Part shown: positions 27,001 to 36,277 of the stretch, piece by piece
How the letters are laid out: each line of letters starts with the position of its first letter
How positions within the stretch are numbered: the first letter of the stretch is position 1
Source: Streptomyces fradiae
Lineage (GTDB): Bacteria > Actinomycetota > Actinomycetes > Streptomycetales > Streptomycetaceae
Length of the DNA: 64,000 bases
Direction of reading: 5' to 3'
Assembly (NCBI RefSeq): GCF_041270065.1
Contig: NZ_CP065958.1
Coordinates: 5,394,001-5,458,000 of the forward strand
Position numbers and translations under genes: made by a program
The notes under the pieces: generated by a model
Database searches by the model: none
What the model was told of the DNA's origin: nothing
Seen by the model: only the letters and a program-made list of their open reading frames with translations

Positions 27001-27212
27001 CCGCCGCCGCGACCGCCCTGCGCGCCGCGGCGGAGCAGTGGCGGCGCCTCGACGGCGCCCTCGTGCCGGTGGACTGGGCGGACGTGGAGCGGACCCGGAC
27101 GCTGCTCGCCGAGGTCACGGCCGTGCCGGCCCCGCTGCCGGGCAGGCTCACCCGGGCGGAGCGGAAGCGCATCGCCCCGCCGTGGTGGGCCTGGCGCGGT
27201 GGGGACACGTAG
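24027..27212 (+). CDS. SAV_2336-family protein with degenerate vWA-like domain and C-terminal helical repeats
   Basis: 1061 residues, ATG 24027, 7 bp after the MoxR stop. The N-terminus (1-40, LEELTRRLRAGGQDPTAEEI) is the SAV_2336 N-terminal domain, followed by a disordered linker. A vWA-like domain (about 195-345) has IQLLMDTGPAMVVW, where the MIDAS DxSxS is replaced by DTGPA, and LTLVVSDCVGPLW. The C-terminal 500 residues are Ala/Leu/Arg-rich TPR-like helices. Family knowledge places it as the vWA partner of MoxR in ternary systems. Metal binding is doubtful given the altered motif. Confidence 0.82.
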   Translation: MHRMHLEELTRRLRAGGQDPTAEEIADAVWLAQWLPRADPAGRAGDPPPGPPAAPGTDEDHRDPATGAGADGGSGTPATDTPPDPEAPEAAKAAPGRAAETVDLLMPKDGGGPGDGPGGRAVPARGGGAALPVRAPGANALPGLLGLQKALRPLRHYAALLPARPGSRRLDEEATAERSAASGILTPVLRPAAGQRPDIQLLMDTGPAMVVWTRMVEELRQACQQSGAFRDVRVHRLHDTGEGPPLVTTTTDRDGRPRLRPGDQLHDPTGRRLTLVVSDCVGPLWQRGAAQKLIHQWPRHSPLALVQPLPPRLWPRTALTVEPGTLERPAGPGGHVRFEPDEPDWEPVAADLRAVPVLTPTPEAFASWARLLTGHGGGAVPGWAARIGLPASVVTGERFATVPATRPTAPAASRRGDDELLRAFRAGASPGAVRLAVHLAAAPLALPVMQLVQRAMLPDTGPMELAEVLLSGLLRRLPGPTPYPCYSYPPAVQDHLLGSLDRGAAALVLKHCSEFVERHFGQGMRNFPALAAARLAGHGTDEEPAAAGAATVPVEDDEPQAGAASELFARIPARVLRFYHPDLVTPEPLAAARRLLDRWRGQSDPSLLASARELAETALGADGPPARPEELAGARLVLGQVLYAQAGTAAVRDRGQRRELLDRALAELVRAGELAAPGGPEWAEARLEQAAVQHALWRHTEETGPLDAALAALAGDPADWPESHRHALRVRRGRLRLARAEGAEAAAEFTAALALRTTGPVLLDLADALHLAAAPPASVADALDRAEPLLGDSLALRLRWTTARARLYETTGDGPAADEAYESATLLTPAEGEQRGRLLLTWGESLLRRAAADTGTAPVDRAESVLREALTCLPATAGVRSRAIVLIGSVLALRFDRAGFLPDLFESRHLLDQAVRTTHDQAARAEVWLQLAWVRLQLSEAARDGRLTDALAAYQQAAEDTRTAHGTHPGTVTLARALHGQGAVLLLMDRLAAAATALRAAAEQWRRLDGALVPVDWADVERTRTLLAEVTAVPAPLPGRLTRAERKRIAPPWWAWRGGDT

Positions 27213-27398
27213 GCCGTGCGATCCGGCCTGATCGGAAGACCCGGCCCCGGCACCGCCGCGACGGAATCGGGACGGCTTGATAACGGGGGCGTGCATGGGC
27301 GCAGTTGAGTCGAACGGGTTTCTGGGTTCGGCCGGTCGGGAAGAACCGGTCCGCCGCTACGACCGTGGGGGACAAGGGTCGGTGAGGAGGAGCCGAGG

Positions 27399-27593
27399 GT
27401 GTTGCAGCACATGGAGTGGGTGGCCGGCGTCGACAGGACCGACGGGCGGCCGCGGCGCATGCCGGATCTCACCGGCGTCGACCTGCGGACCTTGCGCTTC
27501 ATGGACGATCCCGACCTGTCGGCCGCCGTCGAGCAGGTGCTCTGGCAGACGCACGACCTGGCCGACTCCTGGATGGAGGACAGAGCCCGCTGA
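27399..27593 (+). CDS. FxSxx-COOH-like small peptide, putative RiPP precursor (non-canonical C-terminus)
   Basis: 64 residues, GTG 27399 with GGAGG 8 bp upstream. The leader-like part MPDLTGVDLRTLRFMDDPDL followed by SAAVEQVL strongly resembles FxSxx-COOH precursors (pattern VDL..L..MDDP.L..A...VL). The expected FxSxx terminus is absent: it ends DLADSWMEDRAR. It lies 99 bp before the HExxH enzyme gene and upstream of fxsT. I infer a modified-peptide precursor whose core uses other residues, perhaps Ser-Trp or Asp. Too short for certainty, but context supports it. Confidence 0.7.
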   Translation: MLQHMEWVAGVDRTDGRPRRMPDLTGVDLRTLRFMDDPDLSAAVEQVLWQTHDLADSWMEDRAR

Positions 27594-27692
27594 CCTTCGG
27601 CGGACCGGCCGGACCGGCCCGACCGACCGGTCGTTTCCGGCCAGATGCCCGTGGGGAGCGGAGGGCCCGCAGCAACGGGGAGGGAGGCGCGA

Positions 27693-28970
27693 GTGAAGAC
27701 CGTGCCCCTGTCCCCGGCCGCCTTCGCGCGACTGGCCCGGACCAGCCCCGACCCGGCCGGGCTCACCCTCCTCGGCTCCGCCCTGCACACCCGGCGGCTG
27801 CTGCTCCTCAAGGCGCTCCTGGTCCGGGTGCAGCGGCATCGGGAGGCCGTCGAACCCGGCGTGCTCGCCGGGTTCGAGCGCTCCTGGGGGCTGCTCGAAC
27901 GGGTCGAGCGGCAGCACCCCGCCGTGGTCCGGGGCGTCCTCGACTACCCGTCGACCGGGGTCTGGCTGGCCGCCGCGCTCGCTGAGCCTGCCGGGCCGGG
28001 TCTGGACCGGCTGCTCGCCCGTTTCGACGCGCTCGCGCTCACCGCGGCGCTGCGCTGCGGCAGTCCGCTCGATCTGACCGTCGCGACTCCGGACGGCCTC
28101 CTCTCGCTGCCCGGCGTGGGACGCCTGCGGGTGGCCGCCGGGCGGGTCCGGGTCGGGGCGGACGGCCGGACCGCACGGTTCCACCCGGACGGCGGCCGGG
28201 CGGCGCTGCCCGCCGGACTGGCCCTCATGGACCGGCACCGCGGCGTCCTCGCCGGTCACGGCCCCGGCTGGAGCGCGGTGCACCGGCTGCCGGGCGGCAC
28301 CGCCCGGCTCGACGACCTCGATCCGTACCGGGTGCCGGCCGACGCGGGCGGCCCGTCCGTCGGCACCGCCGCCGAGCACGCCGACACCGACCACGCCGCC
28401 TGGTCCGACCGCTGGCGCGCCGCCCGTGAGGTGCTGCTGCGCACCGACCCGGGCCGGGCGGCCGAGGTCGCCGGCGCGGTCCGGGTGGTCGTCCCGCTGG
28501 TCGGGCACGGCCCCCGGCACCTCGGCGCCACCCTGAGCGCCGCGCCCGGGGCCGTACTGACCTCGCTGCCCGCCGAGGGGCAGGGCATGGCCGAAACCCT
28601 CGTGCACGAGCTGCACCACAGCAAACTGGCCACGCTCCACGAGATCGTGCCGCTGTACGGCTCCGGGCGGGACGCCGTCCACCGGGTCGGCTGGCGGCCG
28701 GACCCGCGGCCCATCGCGGGCGTGCTGCACGGCGCCTACGCGCATCTGGCCCTGGCCGATCTGTGGCGGCGCGCGGTCACCGCCGACGGGGTCCCGAGGG
28801 CCTGGCGGTCGGGTGCCGGGCAGCAGTTCGACGACATCCACGATCAGGTGGGTGAAGCCCTCCTGATCCTGCTTGAATCCGATGAACTGACTGCGGAGGG
28901 GCGGGAGTTCGCGGCCCAAATGAGGCAGCATCATGCGAGCCTGGGCGCGACTCCCCTCGCCGCCGGGTAA
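27693..28970 (+). CDS. HExxH-motif peptide-modifying enzyme (aKG-HExxH-type hydroxylase family)
   Basis: 425 residues from GTG 27693 with GGGAGG 5 bp upstream. The family hallmark HELHH is at 305-309 (TLVHELHHSKLATLHE), followed by WRPDPRPIAGVLHGAYAH, a pattern typical of this family. HExxH domains of this type are usually fused to, or encoded with, the radical SAM maturase FxsB, and relatives are described as 2-oxoglutarate-dependent peptide beta-hydroxylases. Here the domain stands alone next to the FxSxx-like peptide and fxsT, with no radical SAM gene in the window. Confidence 0.83.
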   Translation: MKTVPLSPAAFARLARTSPDPAGLTLLGSALHTRRLLLLKALLVRVQRHREAVEPGVLAGFERSWGLLERVERQHPAVVRGVLDYPSTGVWLAAALAEPAGPGLDRLLARFDALALTAALRCGSPLDLTVATPDGLLSLPGVGRLRVAAGRVRVGADGRTARFHPDGGRAALPAGLALMDRHRGVLAGHGPGWSAVHRLPGGTARLDDLDPYRVPADAGGPSVGTAAEHADTDHAAWSDRWRAAREVLLRTDPGRAAEVAGAVRVVVPLVGHGPRHLGATLSAAPGAVLTSLPAEGQGMAETLVHELHHSKLATLHEIVPLYGSGRDAVHRVGWRPDPRPIAGVLHGAYAHLALADLWRRAVTADGVPRAWRSGAGQQFDDIHDQVGEALLILLESDELTAEGREFAAQMRQHHASLGATPLAAG

Positions 28971-29040
28971 CACTGTGCCGACGGCACATGACACTGCGTT
29001 GTGAGAGCGGTGCGCGGGAGCGGGACGGGAGACACGACAG

Positions 29041-32000
29041 ATGGCGGAACAGCGGTCGGGCGGTGCGGCGGAGCACGGAGGCAGGGGTGCGCCGGAGCAC
29101 GTCCTCGTGGTCTTCCCCGGCTATCACCGCCCGTGGGCGAACTGGATCAACCAGCGGCTCGACGCCCACGGGGTGCGCGCCAGCCTGCAGCGCTGGGATC
29201 CGCCGCGCGAGGTGCCCCTGGAGGACTCGCTCGGCGATCTGCTGCTCGCCCGCGGGCACGTCCTGCTCGTCCTCGACGACTGGTTCTTCCAGCTCGGCCC
29301 GCGCGCGGCCGGCGAATGGAACGACGTGCTCCGCGGCTTCGTCGCAGCCCACGCCGAGCGCTTCGCCGCCGTCAACCTCACCAACCGCACCCTGCTCCCG
29401 GCCACCGCCGTCCTCGAACCCGTCAGCCTCTGGGGCGTCGGCGAGGAGGAGGCCGAGGCCCGGCTGCTCAGCCGGCTCGGCGTCGAGCCGGGGCGCACCA
29501 CCGGCCGCCGGCTGCCCGCCACGGCCCTCGTCCGGTTCCCGGACACCCCGCCCGAGATCTGGGGCGAGATCCCGCGCCGCAACCCGCGCTTCACCGGCCG
29601 CGACGACCTGCTCACCGAGCTCCAGGAACGGCTCATGGACGCCGAGCGGGGCAACGCCGCCTGCACCCTGCTCGGCATGTCGGGCATCGGCAAGACCCAG
29701 ATCGCCGCCGAGTACGCCCACCGCTTCAGCTCCGACTACGACGTGGTGTGGTGGGTCAGCTCCGACGACCGCAACGTGCAGCGCGACCGCTTCGGCGAAC
29801 TCGCCGCCCAGCTCGGCCTCTCCACCGGCAACGAGCCCGGCGAACGCATCCGCGCCGTCCGCGAGGCGCTGCGCCGCGGCGCCCCGCACTCCCGCTGGCT
29901 CGTCGTCTTCGACGGCTGGGACGACACCGACGGCGCCAACGTGATCCTGCCCCAGGGCCCCGGCCACGTCCTCGTCACCTCCCGCAACCGCGGCTGGGGC
30001 GACCACACCGACATCCTCGAAGTCCCCGGCTTCGACCGGGCCGAGTCCACCGGCTATCTGATGCGGCGCGCCCCGCACATCACCGCGCCCGAGGCCGACG
30101 AGGTCGCCGCCGAGTTCGGCGACGTACCGCTGCCGCTCGTACAGGCCGCCGCCTGGCTCGGCGAGTCCCGCATGGAGGTCACCGAGTACCTGCGGATGGT
30201 CCGCGACGGACGCATCTCCGCCGTGGACGAGCCCTCCGGCGGCGACGGCATCCCCAACGCGTCCCTCACCTCCTGGTCGATACTGATCAACCGGCTCCGG
30301 CGCTCCCAGCCGCAGGCCATCGACGTGCTCAGCCTGTGCGCCTCCTTCGCCCCCGGCCGCATCCCGCTCGGCGTCGTCCGCGCCTATCCGCAGGCCGAAC
30401 TCCCCGAGGACCTGCGCTGGATGGTGACCGACCTGGCCGCCTGGTCCCGGGCCCTGGACACCCTCGTCAACTACTCGGTGCTCAGCCGCGAGTCCCGCGG
30501 GCCGGTGGCCGGCGGGGAGCTGGGACCCCAGCAGGAGTCCGTGCACATGCACCGGCTCGTCCACGACATCGTCTCCCGGCTCACCGACGGCGAACACCGC
30601 TCGGCCCACCGCAAGGCGGTGCGCACCCTGCTCGCCGAGGCCGACCCCGGCAACCCCCTGGACAGCCGGAACTGGCCCCGGTACGCCGAACTCCTCCCGC
30701 ACCTCGAACCCTCCGGCGCACTCGCCAGCCGCAACCCGCGGGTGCAGACCGCCGTCCTCAACTGCCTGCGCTACTGCTTCCGCAGCGGCGAGTTCAAGGC
30801 CGGGGTCCGGCTCGCGGAGCGGATCCGCGAGAACTGGTCCGGCTTCATGGACCCGGTCAGCCCCGAGATGCAGGAGCTCACCAACCAGGAGAGCTACATC
30901 CTGCGCCGTTACGGGCGCTTCCGCGACGCCTACCAGCTCGACCTCGCCCTGCGCGCCCGGATCGAGGAGGCGCCCACCCCCGACCCGCTCGCCTCGCTGC
31001 GCTCCTCGGTCTCCATCGCCAACGACCTCCGCTTCCTCGGCCAGTACCAGGAGTCGGAGCGGATGCAGCGCGACATCCTGGCCGAGACCCAGCGCCTGCT
31101 CGGCGAGAACGAGTTCCTCACCCTCGTCGCCGGCAACAACCTGGGCATCGCGCTGCGCCTGCTCGGCCGCTTTCAGGAGGCGTACGACCAGGACATCGCC
31201 ACCTTCGCCCGCGCGGAGAACACCCTCGGCGCCCTGCACTCGCAGACCCTCACCATCAGCAACAACGTCGCCCACGACCTGCGCCTGCTCGGCCACTACC
31301 GGGAGGCGCTGGCCCGCCAGGAGGCCGGCGTCCGCGTACACGTCCGGATCCTCGGCCCCCAGCACCTGCAGACCCTGTACGCCCGCGCCCAGCTGGCCCT
31401 GTGCCGGCGCCGCGAGGGCGGCTTCCAGCAGGACCTCGGCGCCACCATGGCCAGCCTCCTCGAACAGCTGGAGCAGGTGCACGGCCGCACTCACTACGTG
31501 ACGCTCTCCTCCATCAACAACTACGCCAACTTCCTGCGCGAGCACGGCGACCTCGACCACGCCCGCGAACTCAGCCAGGAGGCCGAGGCGGGCTACCGCT
31601 CCCTGCTCGGCCCCGCCCACCCCGTCGCCACCGGCGTCCTCGCCAACACCGCGCTCGTGCTCCAGGCCTCCGGGCAGCGCGCCGACGCGCTCGCCATCCT
31701 GGAGGCCGCGCTCGCCGGTCTGACCGCCTCCCTCGGACCCGACCACCCCTGGGTCCTCGGCTGCGCCCTCAACGCCGGTGCCGCCCGCAACTTCAACGGC
31801 CGGGTGGCCGACGCCGCCGAGCTCAGCCGCGACACCCTGCGCCGGGCCCGGCACACCCTCGGCAACGAGCACCCGCTCACGCTCTCCTGCCAGGTGGCGC
31901 TCGCCACCGACCTGCGCGGGCTCCGGGAGAACGAGGAGGCGGGCAAGCTGGAGGAGGACGCCCTGCTCACCCTCACCCGGACGCTGGGCGCCCAGCACCC

Positions 32001-32064
32001 GCACACCCTCTCCGCGCGCCAGCGGAACCGCCCGTACTGGGACTTCGAGGCCAACCTCGGCTGA
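29041..32064 (+). CDS. fxsT: FxSxx-COOH system TIR/NB-ARC/TPR protein (FxsT)
   Basis: 1007 residues, ATG 29041. Residues 19-150 resemble a TIR domain (WANWINQRLDAHGVRASLQ, RWD, LDDWFFQLGP, AGEW). An NB-ARC-type NTPase follows with P-loop GMSGIGKTQ (212-220) and Walker B WLVVFDGWDD. From about 600 to 1000 there are tandem TPR units of the kinesin-light-chain style (LVAGNNLGIALRLLGRF, TISNNVAHDLRLLGHY). The architecture is STAND-like, suited to sensing. It is the last gene of the cluster and is followed by a terminator. Confidence 0.9.
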   Translation: MAEQRSGGAAEHGGRGAPEHVLVVFPGYHRPWANWINQRLDAHGVRASLQRWDPPREVPLEDSLGDLLLARGHVLLVLDDWFFQLGPRAAGEWNDVLRGFVAAHAERFAAVNLTNRTLLPATAVLEPVSLWGVGEEEAEARLLSRLGVEPGRTTGRRLPATALVRFPDTPPEIWGEIPRRNPRFTGRDDLLTELQERLMDAERGNAACTLLGMSGIGKTQIAAEYAHRFSSDYDVVWWVSSDDRNVQRDRFGELAAQLGLSTGNEPGERIRAVREALRRGAPHSRWLVVFDGWDDTDGANVILPQGPGHVLVTSRNRGWGDHTDILEVPGFDRAESTGYLMRRAPHITAPEADEVAAEFGDVPLPLVQAAAWLGESRMEVTEYLRMVRDGRISAVDEPSGGDGIPNASLTSWSILINRLRRSQPQAIDVLSLCASFAPGRIPLGVVRAYPQAELPEDLRWMVTDLAAWSRALDTLVNYSVLSRESRGPVAGGELGPQQESVHMHRLVHDIVSRLTDGEHRSAHRKAVRTLLAEADPGNPLDSRNWPRYAELLPHLEPSGALASRNPRVQTAVLNCLRYCFRSGEFKAGVRLAERIRENWSGFMDPVSPEMQELTNQESYILRRYGRFRDAYQLDLALRARIEEAPTPDPLASLRSSVSIANDLRFLGQYQESERMQRDILAETQRLLGENEFLTLVAGNNLGIALRLLGRFQEAYDQDIATFARAENTLGALHSQTLTISNNVAHDLRLLGHYREALARQEAGVRVHVRILGPQHLQTLYARAQLALCRRREGGFQQDLGATMASLLEQLEQVHGRTHYVTLSSINNYANFLREHGDLDHARELSQEAEAGYRSLLGPAHPVATGVLANTALVLQASGQRADALAILEAALAGLTASLGPDHPWVLGCALNAGAARNFNGRVADAAELSRDTLRRARHTLGNEHPLTLSCQVALATDLRGLRENEEAGKLEEDALLTLTRTLGAQHPHTLSARQRNRPYWDFEANLG

Positions 32065-32092
32065 AAGCCCGTACGAGCGCGTACGAACGCCG

Positions 32093-32126
32093 GAGGCCCG
32101 GCCCCCCTTTCGGGGAGCCGGGCCTC
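32093..32126. terminator. Bidirectional terminator between fxsT and kgd
   Basis: GAGGCCCGGC-CCCCC pairs with GGGGA-GCCGGGCCTC across a short TTTC loop (32093-32126). It sits between converging fxsT (ends 32064) and the dehydrogenase gene (ends 32153). Preceded by a direct repeat GTACGAGCGC/GTACGAACGC at 32071-32090. Confidence 0.8.
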
Positions 32127-32152
32127 GGTCGTACGCGATCCGATCAGCGGGA

Positions 32153-35100
32153 TCAGGCGTCGAAGACCTCCGCGACCAGCTGCGCCTGCTCCGCCTGGTG
32201 GCGCTTGGCCGAGCCGACCGCCGGGGACGAGCCGTGCGGGCGGGAGATCCGGCGCAGGCGCTCGCCCGCCGGGATGTCCGCGCCGACCGCCAGGTCGAGG
32301 TGGTCGATCAGGTTGAGCGCGATGAACGGCCAGGCACCCTGGTTCGCCGGCTCCTCCTGGGCCCACAGGTACTTCTCGGCGTTCGGGTACTTCGCGATCT
32401 CGGCCTGCAGCTCGGCACCCGGCAGCGGGTACAGGCGCTCCAGACGGATGATCGCGGTGTCCGTGACGCCGCGCTTCTGCCGCTCGGCCTCCAGGTCGTA
32501 GTAGACCTTGCCGGCGCAGAAGACGACCTTGCGGACGTCCGCCGCGTTCGTCGTACCCGCCTCGACGGCGGAGTCGCCGATCACCGGGCGGAAGCCGCCG
32601 GTGGTGAACTCCTCCACCTTCGACGCCGCGGCCTTCAGACGCAGCATCGACTTCGGGGTGAAGACGATGAGCGGCTTGTGGTGCGGGTTGTGGACCTGCC
32701 AGCGCAGCAGGTGGAAGTAGTTCGACGGCAGCGTCGGCATGGCGACCGTCATGTTGTCCTGGGCGCACATCTGGAGGAAGCGCTCCGGGCGCGCGGACGA
32801 GTGGTCCGGGCCCTGGCCCTCGTAGCCGTGCGGCAGGAGCAGCGTGACGCCGGAGGTCTGGCCCCACTTCTGCTCGGCCGAGGAGATGAACTCGTCGACG
32901 ACGGTCTGCGCGCCGTTGACGAAGTCGCCGAACTGGGCCTCCCAGACGACCAGGGAGTCCGGACGGGCCAGCGAGTAGCCGTACTCGAAGCCCATCGCCG
33001 CGTACTCGCTGAGCAGCGAGTCGTAGACGTTGAAGTGGGCCTGCTCGTCCGTCAGGTAGAGCAGCGGCGTGTAGTCCTCGCCGGTCTCCTGGTCGACCAG
33101 GACCGCGTGGCGCTGGCCGAAGGTGCCGCGGCGGGAGTCCTGGCCGGAGAGCCGGACCGGGGTGCCCTCCATCAGCAGGGAGCCGATGGCGAGGGTCTCG
33201 CCGAAGCCCCAGTCGATGGTGCCGTCGTCGATCGAGGCCGCGCGGCGCTGCAGCTGCGGCAGCAGACGCGGGTGGACCGTGACCCGCTCCGGGATGTTGA
33301 CCTGCGACTCCGCGATCCGCTTCACGACCTCCTGGGAGACCGCGGTGGTCACGGCGACCGGGAACTGCGGCTTCGCGTCCGGGACCTGCGCCTGGGCCGG
33401 CGCCGAGGTGGCCTCGCGGACCTCCGCGAAGACCTTCTCCAGCTGGCCCTGGAAGTCCTGGAGGGCCTGCTCGGCCTCTTCCAGGGTGATGTCGCCGCGA
33501 CCGATCAGCGACTCGGTGTAGAGCTTGCGCACCGAACGCTTCTTGTCGATCAGGGTGTACATCTGCGGGTTGGTGAACTGCGGGTTGTCGCCCTCGTTGT
33601 GACCGCGGCGGCGGTAGCAGATGAGGTCGATCACGACGTCCTTGTTGAACGTCTGGCGGAACTCGAAGGCGAGCCGCGCCACGCGGACGCAGGCCTCCGG
33701 GTCGTCGCCGTTCACGTGGAAGATCGGCGCCTCGATCATGCGGGCCACGTCCGTCGCGTACATCGAGGAACGCGAGGACTCGGGGGCCGCGGTGAAGCCG
33801 ACCTGGTTGTTGATGACGATGTGGACCGTGCCGCCGGTGCGGTAGCCGCGCAGCTGCGACATGTTCAGCGTCTCGGCCACGACGCCCTGGCCCGCGAAGG
33901 CCGCGTCGCCGTGCAGGGCGACCGGCAGGACGGTGAAGTCCGTGCCGCCCTTGTTGATGACGTCCTGCTTGGCGCGGGAGACACCCTCCAGGACCGGGTC
34001 GACCGCCTCCAGGTGGGAGGGGTTGGCGACCAGGGAGACCTTGATCTGCTCGCCGTCGAGACCGGTGAAGGTGCCCTCGGCGCCCAGGTGGTACTTCACG
34101 TCGCCGGAGCCGTGCATCGACTTCGGGTCGAGGTTGCCCTCGAACTCGCGGAAGATCTGCGCGTACGACTTGCCGACGATGTTGGCGAGGACGTTGAGGC
34201 GGCCGCGGTGGGCCATGCCGATGACGACCTCGTCGAGGCGGGACTCGGCCGCCGAGTCGATGACCGCGTCGAGCAGCGGGATGACGGACTCGCCGCCCTC
34301 CAGGGAGAACCGCTTCTGGCCGACGTACTTGGTCTGCAGGAAGGTCTCGAAGGCCTCCGCCGCGTTCAGCCGGCGCAGGATGCGCAGCTGCTCCTCGCGC
34401 TCCACGCGCGCGTGGGGACGCTCGACGCGGTCCTGGATCCACTTGCGCTGCTTCGGGTCCTGGATGTGCATGAACTCGATGCCGGTGGTGCGGCAGTACG
34501 AGTCGCGGAGCACGCCGAGGATGTCGCGGAGCTTCATCATCGACTTGCCGGCGAAGCCGCCGACCGCGAACTCGCGCTCCAGGTCCCACAGGGTGAGGCC
34601 GTGCTCGGTGATGTCCAGGTCGGGGTGCTTGCGCTGCTTGTACTCCAGCGGGTCGGTGTCGGCCATGACGTGGCCGCGGACCCGGTAGGAGTGGATCAGC
34701 TCGAAGACCCGCGCGGCCTTGGTGACGTCGTCGTCGTGCGAGGCGTCGATGTCCTTGAGCCAGCGGACCGGCTCGTAGGGGATGCGCAGCGACTTGAAGA
34801 CGTCGTCGTAGAAGCCGTCCTCGCCGAGGAGGAGGTTGGCGACGATCCGCAGGAACTCGCCGGAGGCCGCGCCCTGGATGACCCGGTGGTCGTAGGTCGA
34901 GGTCAGGGTCATGACCTTGGAGATGCCCAGCTTGTTCAGGGTGTCCTGGGAGGTGCCCTGGAACTCGGCGGGGTAGTCCATGGAGCCGACGCCCATGATG
35001 ACCGACTGTCCGGGCATCAGACGCGGCACGGAGTGGACGGTGCCGAGGCCGCCGGGGTTGGTCAGGGAGACCGTGACGCCGGTGAAGTCCTCCATCGTCA

Positions 35101-35975
35101 GCTTGCCGACGCGGGCGCGCTTGACGATGTCCTCGTAGGCCTGCCAGAACTCGAAGAAGTTCAGGGTCTCGGCCTTCTTGATGCCGGCGACGACGAGCTG
35201 GCGGTCGCCGTTGGGCTTCACCAGGTCGATCGCGAGGCCGAAGTTCACGTGCTCCGGCTTGACCAGGGTCGGCTTGCCGTCCTTCTCCGCGAAGGAGTGG
35301 TTCATCGTCGGCATGGCCTTGATCGCCTGCACCATCGCGTAGCCGATCAGGTGCGTGAAGGAGATCTTCCCGCCCCGGGCGCGCTTGAGGTGGTTGTTGA
35401 TGACGATCCGGTTGTCGAAGAGCAGCTTCACCGGGACGGCGCGGACGGACGTGGCCGTCGGCATCTCCAGCGAGGCGTTCATGTTCTTCGCGACGGCGGC
35501 GGCCGGGCCGCGCAGGGTGACCAGCTCGGGGCCGGCGGGCGCCTCGGTGGCGGGGGCCGCGGCCGGCTTCGCCGGGGCGGCCTTCGCGGGGGCCGGGGCG
35601 GCCGGAGCGGCCTTCACCGGAGCCGGGGCGGCGGCCGCGGGCTTGGCCGCGGTGGGGGGCGGCGGCCGGCGCGGGCACGGAGGCCGGAGCGGCGGGCGCG
35701 GCAGGTGCGGCCTGTGCGGGGCCCGCCTGCGGCGCGGCGGGCGCGCTCGGGGTGGTCGGCGTGGTGGCGGCCGGGGCGGGGGTCTCCGCGCCACCGGGCT
35801 TGTAGTCGGCGAAGAAGTCCCACCAGGCACGATCGACCGAATTCGGGTCCTGGAGGTACTGCTGGTAGATCTCGTCGACGAGCCACTCATTGGCACCGAA
35901 GGCGGCGGCGGGGGACTTCCCCTGCCCGTCCTGGTCGGTCGGGGAGCTCGGGGTACTGGGGGACTGAGACGACAC
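32153..35975 (-). CDS. kgd: 2-oxoglutarate dehydrogenase, multifunctional E1/E2-type (kgd/sucA), apparent frameshift
   Basis: About 1270 residues once the frames are joined. GTG 35975 gives SSQSPS...[13 protein letters not shown], the normal family N-terminus; an in-frame GTG at 36002 is an alternative. The succinyltransferase-like domain includes [17 protein letters not shown] and [12 protein letters not shown]. The thiamine-dependent E1 part includes [17 protein letters not shown] and a transketolase C-terminal domain. It decarboxylates 2-oxoglutarate in the TCA cycle. The first 110 residues are in a different frame from the rest; the switch lies at a G6 run (35654-35659) in the Ala/Pro linker. 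Removing one base restores the reading frame. A sequencing error, or a recent mutation, is likely. Confidence 0.88.
35654..35659. other. Frameshift site in kgd, run of six G
   Basis: On the coding strand the run reads GCC-CCC-CAC-CGC in the N-terminal frame. Deleting one C gives GCC-CCC-ACC-GCG-GCC-AAG, which continues as the Ala/Lys/Pro-rich linker before the E2-like domain. The full-length family pattern is then restored with no other change. Confidence 0.75.
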
Positions 35976-36277
35976 GGCGGCAACCGCCCTCTTCCGCTTC
36001 ACAAGGTGATGGACAGCGGAAATAAAGGCTACGCCTCCCTGGCCTGGAGGTGCAGGCCGGGCACTCCAACGTCGCGCAAGTCACACTTGACGGGGTGTTT
36101 CGCCGCTGTGAATGGCGGGAAACAAGCGTGGTTCCGGTGCAGTGAGGGTACGGAGCAGCGTGGCTGCGGCCCGCTGGACCGCACCCCTGACCGGTTCCGC
36201 GCGTCACCTGTACGAATCCCGCACGGGGCAGTCGTACACGTACACGCAGAACGAGAGCTTCCGGTTCGAACCCTACG
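35976..36277. other. 302-bp intergenic region upstream of kgd, with long-range inverted repeats
   Basis: No credible gene; short frames here lack family features or ribosome binding sites. The kgd promoter must be here on the minus strand. Perfect 10-bp arms CCCGCACGGG (36218-36227) and CCCGTGCGGG (36283-36292) flank 55 bp that includes the palindrome GGTTCGAACC (36263-36272) and GTACACGTAC. The second arm lies in the last codons of the histidine kinase gene, so the structure could end its transcript. Confidence 0.45.

Noticed and set aside
28777..32004. 1075-residue open frame antisense to fxsT
   Set aside because: Composition is Gly/Val/Glu repeats typical of antisense frames in high-GC DNA; fxsT has clear domains.
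31778..36025. 1415-residue plus-strand open frame opposite kgd
   Set aside because: Shadow of the kgd coding strand; low complexity.
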